Shown: positions 1 through 9,530, counted from the first letter of the stretch. The stretch is 64,000 nt of DNA from Marivirga sericea (GCF_900177665.1 NZ_FXAW01000003.1:212655-276654), one strand, 5' to 3'. Program-made: numbers and translations. The notes: generated by a model not told the origin, from the sequence alone.

Positions 1-16
1 CTTTGTAGCAATTTGA

Positions 17-118
17 AAGTTATTAACTTTATATTCAGCTAAGATTCATATATTTGGCGTTACCAAATATCAGAGCAAACAATTGAAATCCTTGAAAAAA
101 GTCAAGTTATATAAATGA
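17..118 (+). pseudogene. possible 3' remnant of an upstream gene
   Basis: An open frame without a start codon runs from just after a stop at 14-16 to a TGA at 116-118 that overlaps the ATG of the AraC gene (ATGA). Its end encodes QLKSLKKVKLYK. The paralogous AraC gene at 33549 is preceded by a similar frame encoding LYEKLKSLKK, and the two share 18 identical bases (83-100 and 33551-33568). This may be the decayed tail of a gene that once stood before both AraC copies, or simply a conserved leader. No function can be assigned. Confidence 0.25.
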
Positions 119-1161
119 ATTTTGAGCAACAGTTGCTATTTTTCTTTAGTGCCTTAGGTGCATTTAATGGTCTTATGTTGAGTATTTATTTTGCCTACTC
201 AACAAAATATAAAAAGTTTCCAAATTACTTTCTTTCACTGCTATTATTGGTTCTAAGTGTAAGAATTATCAAGTCTGTTTTTTTGTATTTTAATCCAGAT
301 CTATCAGGTGTATTTATACAAGTAGGGCTCTCTGCTTGTGTACTAATAGGTCCATTATTGTATTTATATGTCATCTCTTTTGTGAGAAAATCTAAAACAA
401 AATGGTGGCTGCACATTCTCCCATTCCTATTTTTAGTCACTATTTTAAGTGAAATTTACCCTTATTGGTCGTATAAACAATTGTGGTCAAAATTCATCGT
501 GAAAGGTATTTACCTACAATGGTTTGGGTATCTAATAATAACTGGTTTTCAGCTAAAAGAAATTCTAAAAAAAACATTCTCAAATGTTAACAAGCTCAAT
601 CAAATTGAAATTTGGTTACTGAGTATTTATTGTGGTATAGCAATTATTTGGTTAGCATATAATATTGGTTCTTACACTTCTTACATTGTCGGTGCCTTAT
701 CATTTTCTTTTGTTTTTTACCTTTTGGTTTTACTGTGGTTATTTAAAAGAAATAAAAACGGTCAGTTTTTTGAGGATAAAATAAAGTATGAAAACAAAAA
801 AATAAGTGCGGAAGAAATTGAATTAATCATAACAAAATTGGCTATCATCCCAGATAAAAAACTATTCAGAAACCCAAATTTAAAAGTATCAGATATTGCA
901 AAGAGTCTAAATATTTCGTCACATCAATTATCACAATTTTTAAATGATAATCTGGGAAAATCCTTCACTTTATTTATAAATGAGTACCGAATAGAAGAAG
1001 CAAAACAGTTATTACTTTCCAATAAGAATTATAGTATTGAAGCCATAGGTTATGATTGTGGTTTTAATTCTAAATCTACCTTCTTTACAACTTTTAAAAA
1101 GATCACCAGAACTACGCCAGCTAAGTATAAGAAAGAGAAGAGTCAAAAAGAAACAACATAA
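115..1161 (+). CDS. membrane-anchored AraC-family transcriptional regulator (cluster A)
   Basis: The N-terminal about 215 residues contain roughly seven hydrophobic segments (for example around 5-25, 35-55, 65-90, 195-212). The C-terminal about 100 residues form an AraC/XylS double helix-turn-helix, ending with the typical segment IEAIGYDCGFNSKSTFFTTF and a TTPAKYKK tail. This architecture is common in Bacteroidota and is inferred to bind DNA from the inner membrane in response to an unknown signal. It heads a plus-strand series of DJ-1, two NTF2-fold proteins and a serine hydrolase. A close paralog (about two thirds identical by eye) heads the mirror cluster at 32515-33549. The ATG overlaps an upstream stop codon. 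Confidence 0.88.
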   Translation: MNFEQQLLFFFSALGAFNGLMLSIYFAYSTKYKKFPNYFLSLLLLVLSVRIIKSVFLYFNPDLSGVFIQVGLSACVLIGPLLYLYVISFVRKSKTKWWLHILPFLFLVTILSEIYPYWSYKQLWSKFIVKGIYLQWFGYLIITGFQLKEILKKTFSNVNKLNQIEIWLLSIYCGIAIIWLAYNIGSYTSYIVGALSFSFVFYLLVLLWLFKRNKNGQFFEDKIKYENKKISAEEIELIITKLAIIPDKKLFRNPNLKVSDIAKSLNISSHQLSQFLNDNLGKSFTLFINEYRIEEAKQLLLSNKNYSIEAIGYDCGFNSKSTFFTTFKKITRTTPAKYKKEKSQKETT

Positions 1162-1170
1162 AAGTCCTAA

Positions 1171-1251
1171 TCTACAAAGTAGTAGTTCGATTTTATAATA
1201 CAAAACCTTTATTATCCACAGTAATTGCATATTGCGTGAAATTAAAACCGT
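1171..1251 (+). promoter_or_regulatory. conserved AraC/DJ-1 intergenic segment, copy A
   Basis: This gap between the AraC and DJ-1 genes aligns along nearly its whole length with the matching gap of the mirror cluster (32411-32491, other strand). Shared words include TAGTTCG, TTTTATAATA, AACCTTT, ATTGCATATTGCG and AAATTAAAAC just before the DJ-1 start. Non-coding conservation between diverged paralogous clusters suggests a promoter or regulator-binding site. Binding by the neighbouring AraC proteins is an inference. Confidence 0.5.
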
Positions 1252-1998
1252 ATGCACAAAATATTAATTCTTCTATTCCTGATTTCATTCTTAATTGGAT
1301 GTGAGAATATACCTAGAAAGCAAGAGAAAATACTCTTTGTAGTATCTAATCAAAATACCTACGGAGATACAAATCTAAATGCCTCTAATCATTTTTCAGA
1401 AATTGTTTTGCCTTATGATGTATTTAAAGAAAGAGGTTATCAAATAGATTTTGTAAGTCCAAACGGAGGTGCGATTCCTATTGGATATATCAAAACGTCA
1501 GACAGTATTCAAAAGAAGTATCTGTATGATGCTGATTTTATGAAATTATTAAAACACACACAACTGCCTAAACATATTGATCCATTAAATTATTCAGCAG
1601 TGTATTATGTCGGTGGTGGAGCGGCAATGTTTGGTGTACCTGAAAATAGAGAAATTCAACAAATTTCAAGAACTATATACGAAAATAAGGGAGTTGTATC
1701 TGCAGTTTGTCATGGCACAGCAGGAATCGTTAATTTACAATTATCTAATGGCAAGTTTTTATATGAAGGAAAGCAGGTAAATGGTTTTCCTGATGTCTTC
1801 GAAGATAAAACAGACGCTTATTATAAAACATTTCCTTTTTCTATAGAAGAAGCAATTAATAGCAATGGTGGGAAATTTACGTATTCAAAAAAAGGATGGG
1901 ACAACCACTTTGTTATTGATGGAAGACTAGTAACAGGTCAAGACCCTTCTGCATCAATATCTGTAGCACAAAAAGTTATTAAAATCCTAGAAGAATAA
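1252..1998 (+). CDS. DJ-1/PfpI-family lipoprotein (cluster A)
   Basis: A lipoprotein signal (hydrophobic stretch then lipobox LIGC at about residue 17) precedes a DJ-1/PfpI (class I glutamine-amidotransferase-like) domain. The nucleophile-elbow Cys lies near residue 153 in VSAVCHGTAG, and the C-terminal DGRLVTGQDPSAS segment is typical of Hsp31/PfpI-like members. Family members are glyoxalases, chaperones or hydrolases; the exact reaction cannot be read here. The lipid anchor places it in the periplasm, whereas most characterised DJ-1 proteins are cytosolic. It stands 90 bp after the AraC gene and 18 bp before the NTF2-fold gene. Its paralog at 31658-32410 also has a lipobox. Confidence 0.85.
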   Translation: MHKILILLFLISFLIGCENIPRKQEKILFVVSNQNTYGDTNLNASNHFSEIVLPYDVFKERGYQIDFVSPNGGAIPIGYIKTSDSIQKKYLYDADFMKLLKHTQLPKHIDPLNYSAVYYVGGGAAMFGVPENREIQQISRTIYENKGVVSAVCHGTAGIVNLQLSNGKFLYEGKQVNGFPDVFEDKTDAYYKTFPFSIEEAINSNGGKFTYSKKGWDNHFVIDGRLVTGQDPSASISVAQKVIKILEE

Positions 1999-2016
1999 AA
2001 TTAAAATAATTTAAGC

Positions 2017-2445
2017 ATGAAAATAACAATCACACCTTTGCTAATAATCTTAAGCCTTTCAACTAATTTGTTTGCTCAAGATTCAGACTATAGTCAAATT
2101 GAAAAAACAGTTTCCTACTACTTAGATGGTGGTACAAATAATGACTTTGAAACCCTGAAAAAGGCTTTTCATCCTGAGGCTAAGATGAAATACATCCGAG
2201 GAGAAAACTACACAGAGGTCAATGCTTTAGAGTTCTTTCAAAAGGCAATCAAGCCTGGTCCAAAGCAAAACCGTACTTCTATTGTAGAGCAAATCAATAT
2301 TGCTGGTAATGCGGCACATGCCCGACTTCGTATTGACTATCCCAGTTTCTACTTTATTGATTATATGAATTTGCTAAAGATTAATGGAGAATGGAAAGTT
2401 GTTAACAAGATATTTTATAGAAAATCAAAAACATCAAATAAATAA
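2017..2445 (+). CDS. exported NTF2-fold (Lumazine_bd_2-like) protein (cluster A)
   Basis: A signal peptide ending near NLFAQ is followed by a single alpha+beta cone-fold domain of the nuclear-transport-factor-2-like, putative lumazine-binding class (PF12893 type): VSYYLDGGTNNDFETLKKAF at the start and WKVVNKIF at the end. The fold serves as a small-ligand binder or enzyme; no catalytic residues can be assigned. The mature part is about 85% identical by eye to the protein encoded at 30090-30506, the strongest conservation among all cluster A/B pairs, which suggests purifying selection on this component. It is probably periplasmic and co-transcribed with the DJ-1 and SnoaL-like genes (5 bp to the next gene). 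Confidence 0.82.
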   Translation: MKITITPLLIILSLSTNLFAQDSDYSQIEKTVSYYLDGGTNNDFETLKKAFHPEAKMKYIRGENYTEVNALEFFQKAIKPGPKQNRTSIVEQINIAGNAAHARLRIDYPSFYFIDYMNLLKINGEWKVVNKIFYRKSKTSNK

Positions 2446-2450
2446 ACAGT

Positions 2451-2900
2451 ATGAGACTATTAGTATCAATCTTCCTAATCATCTTTTCTGTTAATCTTGC
2501 TAGCAGTCAAACTTATATTGGAAAAGAAAAACACATTAAAAAGATTGTAGAGAATACCAAAAAATTTTCTGAATATCTAAATACGAACAACTATAAAATG
2601 GTTGGAGCATCTTATACAGATGACGCAAAAATATTTCCTCAAGAAGGTGAAATATTAGAAGGGAAAGAGGCGATTTTAAAGTATTGGACACTTCTTCCAG
2701 GTATGAAAACGAAAAATCATAAAATAACACAACACGAAATAAGAATTGTTAAAAATACAGGCTATGATTATGGTGTTTATAGGGGAACTACTGTGAACAA
2801 AAATGGAGAACAGTCTAACTGGAGAGGTAAATATGTTATTGTTTGGAAAAAAGTGAATGGAGACTGGAAAATTTACTTGGACATTTGGAATAACTTATAA
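2451..2900 (+). CDS. exported SnoaL/DUF4440-like NTF2-fold protein (cluster A)
   Basis: A 20-residue signal peptide (ending ASSQ) precedes an NTF2-fold domain of the SnoaL/DUF4440 type: ASYTDDAKIFPQEGEILEGK is the hallmark segment in which the ketosteroid-isomerase-like superfamily places its first strand and helix, and it ends in WKIYLDIWN. Function is unknown; such proteins bind small molecules or catalyse isomerisation. It lies 5 bp after the other NTF2 gene, so the two are very likely one transcript. The mirror cluster has a paralog (28508-28957) with slightly over half the residues identical. Confidence 0.82.
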   Translation: MRLLVSIFLIIFSVNLASSQTYIGKEKHIKKIVENTKKFSEYLNTNNYKMVGASYTDDAKIFPQEGEILEGKEAILKYWTLLPGMKTKNHKITQHEIRIVKNTGYDYGVYRGTTVNKNGEQSNWRGKYVIVWKKVNGDWKIYLDIWNNL

Positions 2901-2966
2901 TCGTACATAATTGAAATAATAATTTAGATAAATAACATTTGCTAACAAAGAGCATAATTGAGATAA

Positions 2967-4412
2967 ATGAAAGCAATTCAATTAATAATTTTATTGGTAT
3001 TACAAATTACAATTTGTCAATCTCAAAATTTAATTTCGAATCAGCCCATTAAAAAAGAGATAGATGACTATGTATTTCAATTAATGGATGACTATGAAAT
3101 CACTGGGGCTGCTGTGGCAATAATTAAAGAGGACAAAGTTCTACACCAAAATTTTTATGGTTACGCAAATAAAGAATTCAATGTTCCAGTAAGCGAAAAC
3201 ACCTTATTTAAATTGCATTCTGTTACAAAGCCAATCGTATCAACCGCAATTTTCGAATTGATTGAAGAAGGAAAAATTTCATTAAGCAATTCTATTGCTG
3301 AATATTTTGATGTCGATGAAAAATATAGCTTTATTAAAGTATCACATTTATTGGCTCATTCATCTGGTTTAAGAGAAATTGAAAAAAACAGGAATACGAA
3401 AGAAGAAGACAATAAGAATTTAGTTTTTCAAACCGAGCTTCAATTCAAACCCGGTGAACAATTTCAGTATGCAGCTACCAATTATTGGCTTTTACAGAAG
3501 ATTGTTGAAAAAGTAACAAACCAAAAATTCCAAGACTATATAGTCAATCAATATTTTGGTGGCTTAAACGCAGAAGTTGTTTTTTCAGCAGATATTTTAG
3601 AAGTAGTTCCTAATAGAACATTCGAATATTATCCTAACAAATCCCAAAAGTTAGAAATTTTTGAATGGTATTTACCCGAATATTCTCACGCAGCAGGAGG
3701 GTTGAACTTGACGCTCAATAGTTTGATTTCATGGTGTCAAAAATTGAATGATAATAGATTAATTAATCAAAACACTAAGGCAAAAATGTGGGAACAGTAT
3801 CCCTATCGAAATGATAATACAGGAAGAAGTTATGGATGGGAAATTAATACTGTTAATGGTTTAAAATCCTATGGCCATGATGGTGGTGGGATCTCTTACT
3901 TGCAAGTTATTCCACAACAAGATTTAACGGTAATTTTTTTATCAAATGGCTACAAGCAAAAATATATATCTTTTAATGTAGCTACTACACTTGCGTGTAT
4001 GATAGATAAAGAGCTGAACGACCCATTTATTTTTGCTTATCAAAAATTAGATGCGGCATTTATCAAAAAAGGTGACAAAGACATCTTGAAATTAATTAGT
4101 CAACTGAAAACTAACGTGAAATACAGACATATAAATTATGAAGATTTAGTTAATAGATTAGGCTATCAGCGATTATATTATTATGAATTTCCTCGTTATC
4201 AAGACGCGATAAGAATTTTTAAGTTTAATACCCGCGAAAATCCAAAGAATTGGAATGGTTATGACTCATTGGGTGAAGCATATGAAAATTATGGAGATAT
4301 TGAGAATGCTATAAAGAACTATCAAATAGCTATCAATCTTAACAAATACAATGAACAATCGAATAATGACCGACTTGAGAAAATAATAAAAAATCTTAAA
4401 CAAAGGCAATAA
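2967..4412 (+). CDS. beta-lactamase-family serine hydrolase with C-terminal TPR (cluster A)
   Basis: A signal peptide (about 1-20) is followed by a PF00144 class C beta-lactamase/DD-peptidase-like domain to about residue 350. The catalytic SxxK is SVTK at about 85-88 and the HxG motif is HDG in SYGHDGG. The second motif, normally YxN, reads YAA in QYAATNYW, so the usual Asn is not in its expected place. Residues about 395-470 contain TPR-like helices (WNGYDSLGEAYENYGDIENA). Periplasmic esterase, peptidase or transpeptidase-like activity is expected; the substrate is unknown. It ends the plus-strand cluster A, 66 bp after the SnoaL-like gene. Confidence 0.85.
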   Translation: MKAIQLIILLVLQITICQSQNLISNQPIKKEIDDYVFQLMDDYEITGAAVAIIKEDKVLHQNFYGYANKEFNVPVSENTLFKLHSVTKPIVSTAIFELIEEGKISLSNSIAEYFDVDEKYSFIKVSHLLAHSSGLREIEKNRNTKEEDNKNLVFQTELQFKPGEQFQYAATNYWLLQKIVEKVTNQKFQDYIVNQYFGGLNAEVVFSADILEVVPNRTFEYYPNKSQKLEIFEWYLPEYSHAAGGLNLTLNSLISWCQKLNDNRLINQNTKAKMWEQYPYRNDNTGRSYGWEINTVNGLKSYGHDGGGISYLQVIPQQDLTVIFLSNGYKQKYISFNVATTLACMIDKELNDPFIFAYQKLDAAFIKKGDKDILKLISQLKTNVKYRHINYEDLVNRLGYQRLYYYEFPRYQDAIRIFKFNTRENPKNWNGYDSLGEAYENYGDIENAIKNYQIAINLNKYNEQSNNDRLEKIIKNLKQRQ

Positions 4413-4679
4413 CTATTGCTGATTTCAAACTCTTTAGTTCATTACAATAAAAAAAAACATAAAAAGTACGTAATCAATTGAACTATGGCTAAATAAATTA
4501 AAAGATATAATGAAAAAATAACAACGAATAACATCGTATTTAATTTATTACCACCTTCTTGGCTACTTGCAAAAGTCCTCGCGAACTTTGTTGGTGAGTA
4601 AATTATGTGATGGTTTTAGAGCAAATGCCATGAAACTAATCACAAACAATCACATTTTCACCAAAAAATTAAAAACTCA

Positions 4680-5498
4680 ATGAATAAATCTCAAAAATCA
4701 AGACGTAATTTTCTATGGAAAAGTGCATTAGTACTGCCGTCACTCCATTTTGGCTTACTTTCTTTCACGAGTTTCAGTGATACCAATTTAGAACTGGTGG
4801 CTGCTAATCGAATACAAAGAATCGAACTGCTAACGGCTGCAGACAAAATGGATTTGCAAAAAGATTTCTATGTTAATAGACTACACTTACCATTGATTAT
4901 CGAAAGTGGAAATAGCTTTGAAGTATTGGCAGGGAATACAATAATTAAATTTATTTTAACAAGTACCCATTCCCCATTCTATCACTTTGCATTCAACATT
5001 CCAGAAAACAAAATTCAAAAAGCGATTGATTGGTCTACTGAGCGCTTTCAATTAATAAAAAATGGAAAGGGCGAAAAAGTTATACATTTTAAAAATTGGG
5101 ATGCTCATGCAATCTATTTCTTTGACCCCGCAGGAAATATATTAGAGTTCATTGCTCATCATACTTTAAGTAATTCTGCTAAAAATGATTTCAAACCAGA
5201 GGACATTTTAAATATTTGTGAAATTGGATTGGTGTCTAACAACGTACTAGCATTGGCATCCGAAATTGAATTAAAAACTGGTTTAACGGATTACAAAAGT
5301 GGGTTTCAAAAATCTTCAGATTTCAGAGCAATTGGTGATCCTAATGGTATGCTTATTTTAAGCAGAGAGAATAGAAATTGGCTCATGACTGATAAACCAG
5401 CAGTTGAAAATATGGTTTCAGTAAATTTACTGGGCGAAAGAGAGGGTAGTATTAATCTGCAAAATACTACTTGCAACATAAACATGAAGAGACAATGA
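4680..5498 (+). CDS. Tat-exported VOC (glyoxalase/dioxygenase-fold) protein
   Basis: The N-terminus carries a twin-arginine signal (SRRNFLWKSA near residues 7-16), so the protein is inferred to be exported folded, as expected if it binds a metal in the cytoplasm. Residues about 45-165 match the vicinal-oxygen-chelate fold: HLPLIIE, then FYHFAFNIPE, then IYFFDPAGNILEFIAHH, where the last Glu is a usual metal ligand. A second, degenerate half follows (IGLVSNNV, FRAIGDPNG). Substrate is unknown. A 267-bp gap separates it from the serine hydrolase upstream, with no clear promoter or terminator in that gap. Confidence 0.75.
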   Translation: MNKSQKSRRNFLWKSALVLPSLHFGLLSFTSFSDTNLELVAANRIQRIELLTAADKMDLQKDFYVNRLHLPLIIESGNSFEVLAGNTIIKFILTSTHSPFYHFAFNIPENKIQKAIDWSTERFQLIKNGKGEKVIHFKNWDAHAIYFFDPAGNILEFIAHHTLSNSAKNDFKPEDILNICEIGLVSNNVLALASEIELKTGLTDYKSGFQKSSDFRAIGDPNGMLILSRENRNWLMTDKPAVENMVSVNLLGEREGSINLQNTTCNINMKRQ

Positions 5499-5664
5499 TA
5501 TCGTATTATCTTTATAGTTACCTTCATAAAACTTGGAACTGAGAAAGGTAGTATTTACGATAAGAAAAGAAGGTAAAGATTAAATGATTAGATTATCGAC
5601 CAATTGAAAAATTCTAAAAGAATTTTCTTAGGTCATCCACTGTAAACAATAACACTAGAAGCAG

Positions 5665-6141
5665 GTGCAAAAAACGAAACGGACAAAACTGATATTTAGA
5701 AAAGCTACAAAAAATGATCTCTCAAAGATTGTGGAAATGATTGCTGATGATGTACTTGGGAAAACTAGAGAAAAGTATCAAATACCATTATCGAATCAAT
5801 ATCTAAACGCTTTTGAAAATATAAATGCTGACCAAAATCAAGAATTGATTGTTGTAGAAAACGAAAACACTGACATTATTGGGACTTTACAATTATCATT
5901 TATTCAATATCTGACTTATTTTGGTGGGATTAGGGCGCAAATTGAAGCAGTGAGAATAAGGAAAGACAAAAGAGGACTAGGAATTGGAAAAAAAATGTTT
6001 CATTGGGCAATAAATAGAGTAAAAGAACGAAATGCTCATTTGTTACAATTAACGACTGACAAAAAAAGACCGGAAGCAATCAAATTTTACGAAGATTTGG
6101 GATTTGAGGCAACTCATGAAGGAATGAAACTATATTTTTAA
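5665..6141 (+). CDS. GNAT-family N-acetyltransferase
   Basis: A single GNAT domain covers the whole 158 residues: FRKATKNDL at the start, the acetyl-CoA pyrophosphate-binding motif A in VRIRKDKRGLGIGKKMF (R/Q-x-x-G-x-G/A form), and the motif B segment AIKFYEDLGFEATHEGMKLYF at the end. The start codon is GTG at 5665, because the first beta-strand of the fold (KLIFRKA) begins only a few residues later and the next in-frame ATG would remove it. Cytosolic; the acceptor is unknown. It stands alone, 166 bp after the VOC gene. Confidence 0.85.
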   Translation: MQKTKRTKLIFRKATKNDLSKIVEMIADDVLGKTREKYQIPLSNQYLNAFENINADQNQELIVVENENTDIIGTLQLSFIQYLTYFGGIRAQIEAVRIRKDKRGLGIGKKMFHWAINRVKERNAHLLQLTTDKKRPEAIKFYEDLGFEATHEGMKLYF

Positions 6142-6328
6142 TAAAAAATCAATTGTACACCATAATAACTTTTTTTGGTTCTCACTCATCTATGAAGATC
6201 CGTTCAGTTCTTTCTAAATTGGTTTGTATTGACTTACTTAAAAGCTTAGAAAAAAATCATAAAATTTAAATAAAAATAACCTAGAAATTAACTTTAAATA
6301 AATCTAATCACTCAATTTAAATTTATCA

Positions 6329-7423
6329 ATGTCTAAAAATAAATCATTACTGATTTGCCTCATCATCCTTTTTATTCTCGGGTGCAAAAATGAAAAAAAA
6401 CAAAATCTCATCGCGTTATCGAATGAAAAACAAAATGAAGTAAATGTCTATTTAAAAAAGCAAGTTCAAAACACACTGGGATTAGCAGTTGCGATAGTAA
6501 AAGAAGGACAAGTTATTTATGAAAACTATTTAGGAAAAGAAGATCTTAATGGTAAACCTGTTAGAAAAGAAACCATATTCCCGCTCTATTCTCTTTCCAA
6601 ACTTATCACCTCTACGGCAGTTTTTCAATTAGTAGAGCAAGGCAAAATTAATCTCGATGATAAACTATCTCTATACATTGATAAATTACCTGCAAAATGG
6701 GGGGATATTGAAGTTAAGAACTTGCTTACTCATTCTTCAGGCCTTCCCGATTACAATTTAATGCAAGGAGAGGTTTCGGACAGCAAAACCATGAAAGTTT
6801 TAATCCAAAATGAGTTGCGTTTTAAGACAGGAGAACGGTGGGAGTATAATCAAACAAACTATTGGTTTTTAACAAAAATCATCGAAAAGATTACAGGTAA
6901 AAGCTACGAAAGCTATGTAATTGAAAATCAGTTTTCAAACCACAATATTTTGTTTTCATCAAATTTCATTGACCCTATTCCAAACAGGAGCTTCAAATAT
7001 ACTTTTAATAATGATTCTAAAAAGTGGGAGAAAATAAGTCTCAACTTTGGGAAAAGAGCTAACTCTGCTGGTGGAATAAACTTAACGTTGAATGAATTTA
7101 TTGAATGGACCCAAAAGTTTGATAAAAACAAATTGATCAACCCTAATACAAAAATTAAACTATGGACCCCATTTGAGTACGAAAAACCGTTTTATTACGA
7201 GGATGAACAAGATAGGTTCTTATACGGTTGGCAACAATATTCGTCAAATAACGCAGTGTCTTATGGATATACAGGTGGCCTGGTGACAGGATATAGAAAA
7301 TTCATAGATCAAAACATGACGATTATTGTTCTATCAAATGGACTGAAAGACAATCCCATTCACAATAATATTATAAATAAAATTGCTGGAATTATAGATG
7401 AAAATTTAATAGAGAGTCGTTAA
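6329..7423 (+). CDS. beta-lactamase-family serine hydrolase lipoprotein with altered motifs
   Basis: The lipobox is FILGC near residue 19. The PF00144 domain has the nucleophile motif SLSK at about 88-91 and the usual LLTHSSGLPDY segment. Two other motifs deviate: the YxN position reads YNQ in WEYNQTNYWFL, and the HxG position reads YTG in SYGYTGGLVTG. It most resembles the cluster A hydrolase at 2967 (TNYW, the NRxFxYY/KYT region, AGGINLTLNE), so it is probably a local duplicate lacking the TPR tail. The loss of the C-terminal-motif histidine may change or reduce activity. Periplasmic side of a membrane inferred. Confidence 0.82.
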   Translation: MSKNKSLLICLIILFILGCKNEKKQNLIALSNEKQNEVNVYLKKQVQNTLGLAVAIVKEGQVIYENYLGKEDLNGKPVRKETIFPLYSLSKLITSTAVFQLVEQGKINLDDKLSLYIDKLPAKWGDIEVKNLLTHSSGLPDYNLMQGEVSDSKTMKVLIQNELRFKTGERWEYNQTNYWFLTKIIEKITGKSYESYVIENQFSNHNILFSSNFIDPIPNRSFKYTFNNDSKKWEKISLNFGKRANSAGGINLTLNEFIEWTQKFDKNKLINPNTKIKLWTPFEYEKPFYYEDEQDRFLYGWQQYSSNNAVSYGYTGGLVTGYRKFIDQNMTIIVLSNGLKDNPIHNNIINKIAGIIDENLIESR

Positions 7424-7547
7424 AGCCAACTCTTTCATAAAGGATAGTTCAAGCCTTTGCTAACATTGCACCCTATGCATTTTTATGGAATCATAAAACA
7501 TTATCAATCTAGCTAAATGAAAAAAACGAACTACATTCTAGAGCAAT

Positions 7548-8393
7548 ATGATGGAAATTAAAACCTTAGAAGACGTAGATAGAAAAGAAATTCTAAAAGT
7601 ATTTAATGAATCTTTTTCAGACTATCTCATACCTTTTCAATTATCACAGGAACAATTAGCATTAAAAATGTTAGCTGACAAAACCGATCTTATGCTATCA
7701 GTCGGAGTTTTTGAAAATTCACATCTCATAGGTTTTATTCTGCATGGATTTGACGAAATCAACAACGAAAAAGTCATTTATAATGGAGGAACAGGAGTTA
7801 TACCTAAAAAAAGAGGTTCAGAACTAACAAAACAAATGTATCGTTTCATTCTACCTATTTTAAAAGAAAACAAAATTGACAAACTTCAACTTGAAGTAAT
7901 CAGTGAAAATATTCCAGCTATTCATTCCTATAAAAAATGTGGTTATGAAACCAAAAGAGAACTAGTTTGCTATAAAGGTGAAATAATGATCTCTCAAACA
8001 AATGAAAAATTAAGCATCGAAAAATTACGATATTATGATTGGGATCTGATGCAATCATTCTGGAGTACGTATCCTTCCTGGCAAAGCTCAAAAAATGTTA
8101 TCAACGATTTAAACGATAGCTACATTTCATTAGGTGCCTATCTCGAAAACCTTTTGGTTGGCTATGTTATTTATAATTCAAATAATAATCGAATACAACA
8201 AATTGCTATAAGTTCAGATTTTAGGCGAAAACTGGTAGCTTCAACTTTAATTATGGAGATTATCGAAACATATGGTAATAAACTATCTTTTATCAATGTG
8301 GATAAACGTTTCAAACCTATAAATACATTTTTGCAAAAAATAGGATTTAGAAGTTATCTTGAACAGATAGAAATGGAATTACATTTAGCATAA
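7548..8393 (+). CDS. tandem GNAT-family acetyltransferase
   Basis: Two GNAT-like halves are visible. The first (about 1-145) contains YNGGTGVIPKKRGSELTKQM, a motif-A-like acetyl-CoA loop, and IPAIHSYKKCGYETKRELVCYKG. The second (about 150-281) has LLVGYVIYNSNNNRIQQIAI, then VASTLIMEII and FLQKIGFRSYLEQIEMEL. Duplicated-GNAT proteins of about 280 residues are a known arrangement. The acceptor is unknown. Either of two adjacent ATG codons (7548, 7551) can serve as start. It is the last gene before the GC-rich island. Confidence 0.82.
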   Translation: MMEIKTLEDVDRKEILKVFNESFSDYLIPFQLSQEQLALKMLADKTDLMLSVGVFENSHLIGFILHGFDEINNEKVIYNGGTGVIPKKRGSELTKQMYRFILPILKENKIDKLQLEVISENIPAIHSYKKCGYETKRELVCYKGEIMISQTNEKLSIEKLRYYDWDLMQSFWSTYPSWQSSKNVINDLNDSYISLGAYLENLLVGYVIYNSNNNRIQQIAISSDFRRKLVASTLIMEIIETYGNKLSFINVDKRFKPINTFLQKIGFRSYLEQIEMELHLA

Positions 8394-8399
8394 TTGATC

Positions 8400-9530
8400 C
8401 CCGCTAGCGTAAGCGTGTCGCTTGTATTCAAACTACCTACCTCTGATGAGGCCTCTTAGGTACACAGTTATCTTTACAGCAACAAATCCACCACCATGCG
8501 CATTGCCTAATTTCCCTACATCCCTTCCACAATCCAAAAAATTATCCAAAGCCCATAGCTCCCACAGCCGAAAGCCTTTAATTTCCCTAAAGGGTAAATC
8601 AAAGGCCCTCAGCTAACCAACTGCACCTACCCGCACAATCCTTCCCTCATAGCTTTTGCTTTTTTTTCTGTTAAGCAGATAAAGAGGTAAAAAAGCAAAA
8701 GGAAGCGGTCTTTTTGGCTCCCAAGCCAAAAAGTTGTTGTTTGATATACCAGCCGCACTGCCAGGCACTATGGTGTGCTGCCCTTGGGCTGCGGCAAAGG
8801 GTCTCGCCAGCATTGGCTTCAGGCTTTAAATAAGTATTAATCTCTAAGGTATTTAAAGACAAAAGCCAACCCCTTCGGGGCAAGTGCTGTCATGCCCCTT
8901 GCAGCTTAGCCCCAGTGCATCACGGCAACCTACCTGGTCTGTTCCTTTAAACCTCCGCTTCGCTACTGTTAAAAGCAACAGCCCCCGGTTGCCAGAGTTA
9001 GGCTCGCCTGCGGGCGCCCCCGGGCTGCGGCTTGTCATGGTTTTTGTAGCGCTCCTTAGCAAAGCCCCTTTGAAAAAAAGGCGCTTTACTATTCCCACAG
9101 CAAGTATAATTCACCCATGCTTTTCAGATCCCTTTCTTCAATGGCTGTATTAAACTTGCTTATTTCTTCCCAACAAAAAACCACGCCAAGCCTTGTTCGC
9201 TCCGTTACTCTCCGCTCGTGGCTAGCCCCCGTTTCCTTCGGTCACTCTCGGTCTACCACCCGGGGTCGCACTCGCAGACGGCTCGACACACAGCGGATTG
9301 CAAACCATTCCGTAAACTCCATTATTTGCAACCGCTCTTCCTGCGTTCCTCCATACCTCAGCTTCCCGACATCAATGCCTTGATCAAACTGTTGCACTAA
9401 GACGATATGACAGCATTCCACATCTTTTCCCAAATTCCCCACCACCCGTTTAAGGTGCAGCTTTTAGCTGCAATGAATTAACCCCAGGAATTTGGATTAT
9501 GGTTTATTTGATTCGAGCAGTTAAAGATAT
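8400..9530. other. GC-rich island without credible genes
   Basis: Base composition changes abruptly at about 8400 from strongly AT-rich to roughly balanced and returns near 9480. All open frames here are short, overlap on both strands and show no protein-like character. Structured pieces are visible: an inverted repeat TTTTTGGCT...AGCCAAAAA near 8713-8734, a perfect hairpin GCAGCT-TTT-AGCTGC at 9457-9471, and many short GC-rich words. It could be a decayed mobile-element segment or multicopy intergenic sequence. The minus-strand phrase NLGKDVE near 9430 recalls the start of single-stranded-DNA-binding proteins, but nothing after it fits. Confidence 0.55.

Noticed and set aside
8422-9445. Several overlapping open frames of 60-89 codons on both strands
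   Set aside because: They overlap each other in GC-rich DNA, lack domains and ribosome-binding sites and have unnatural composition (runs of Arg, Pro, Ser).
9242-9445. Minus-strand frame starting near NLGKDVE, similar to the start of SSB proteins
   Set aside because: Only about seven residues fit; the rest does not match the OB fold of SSB, and the start would be GTG.
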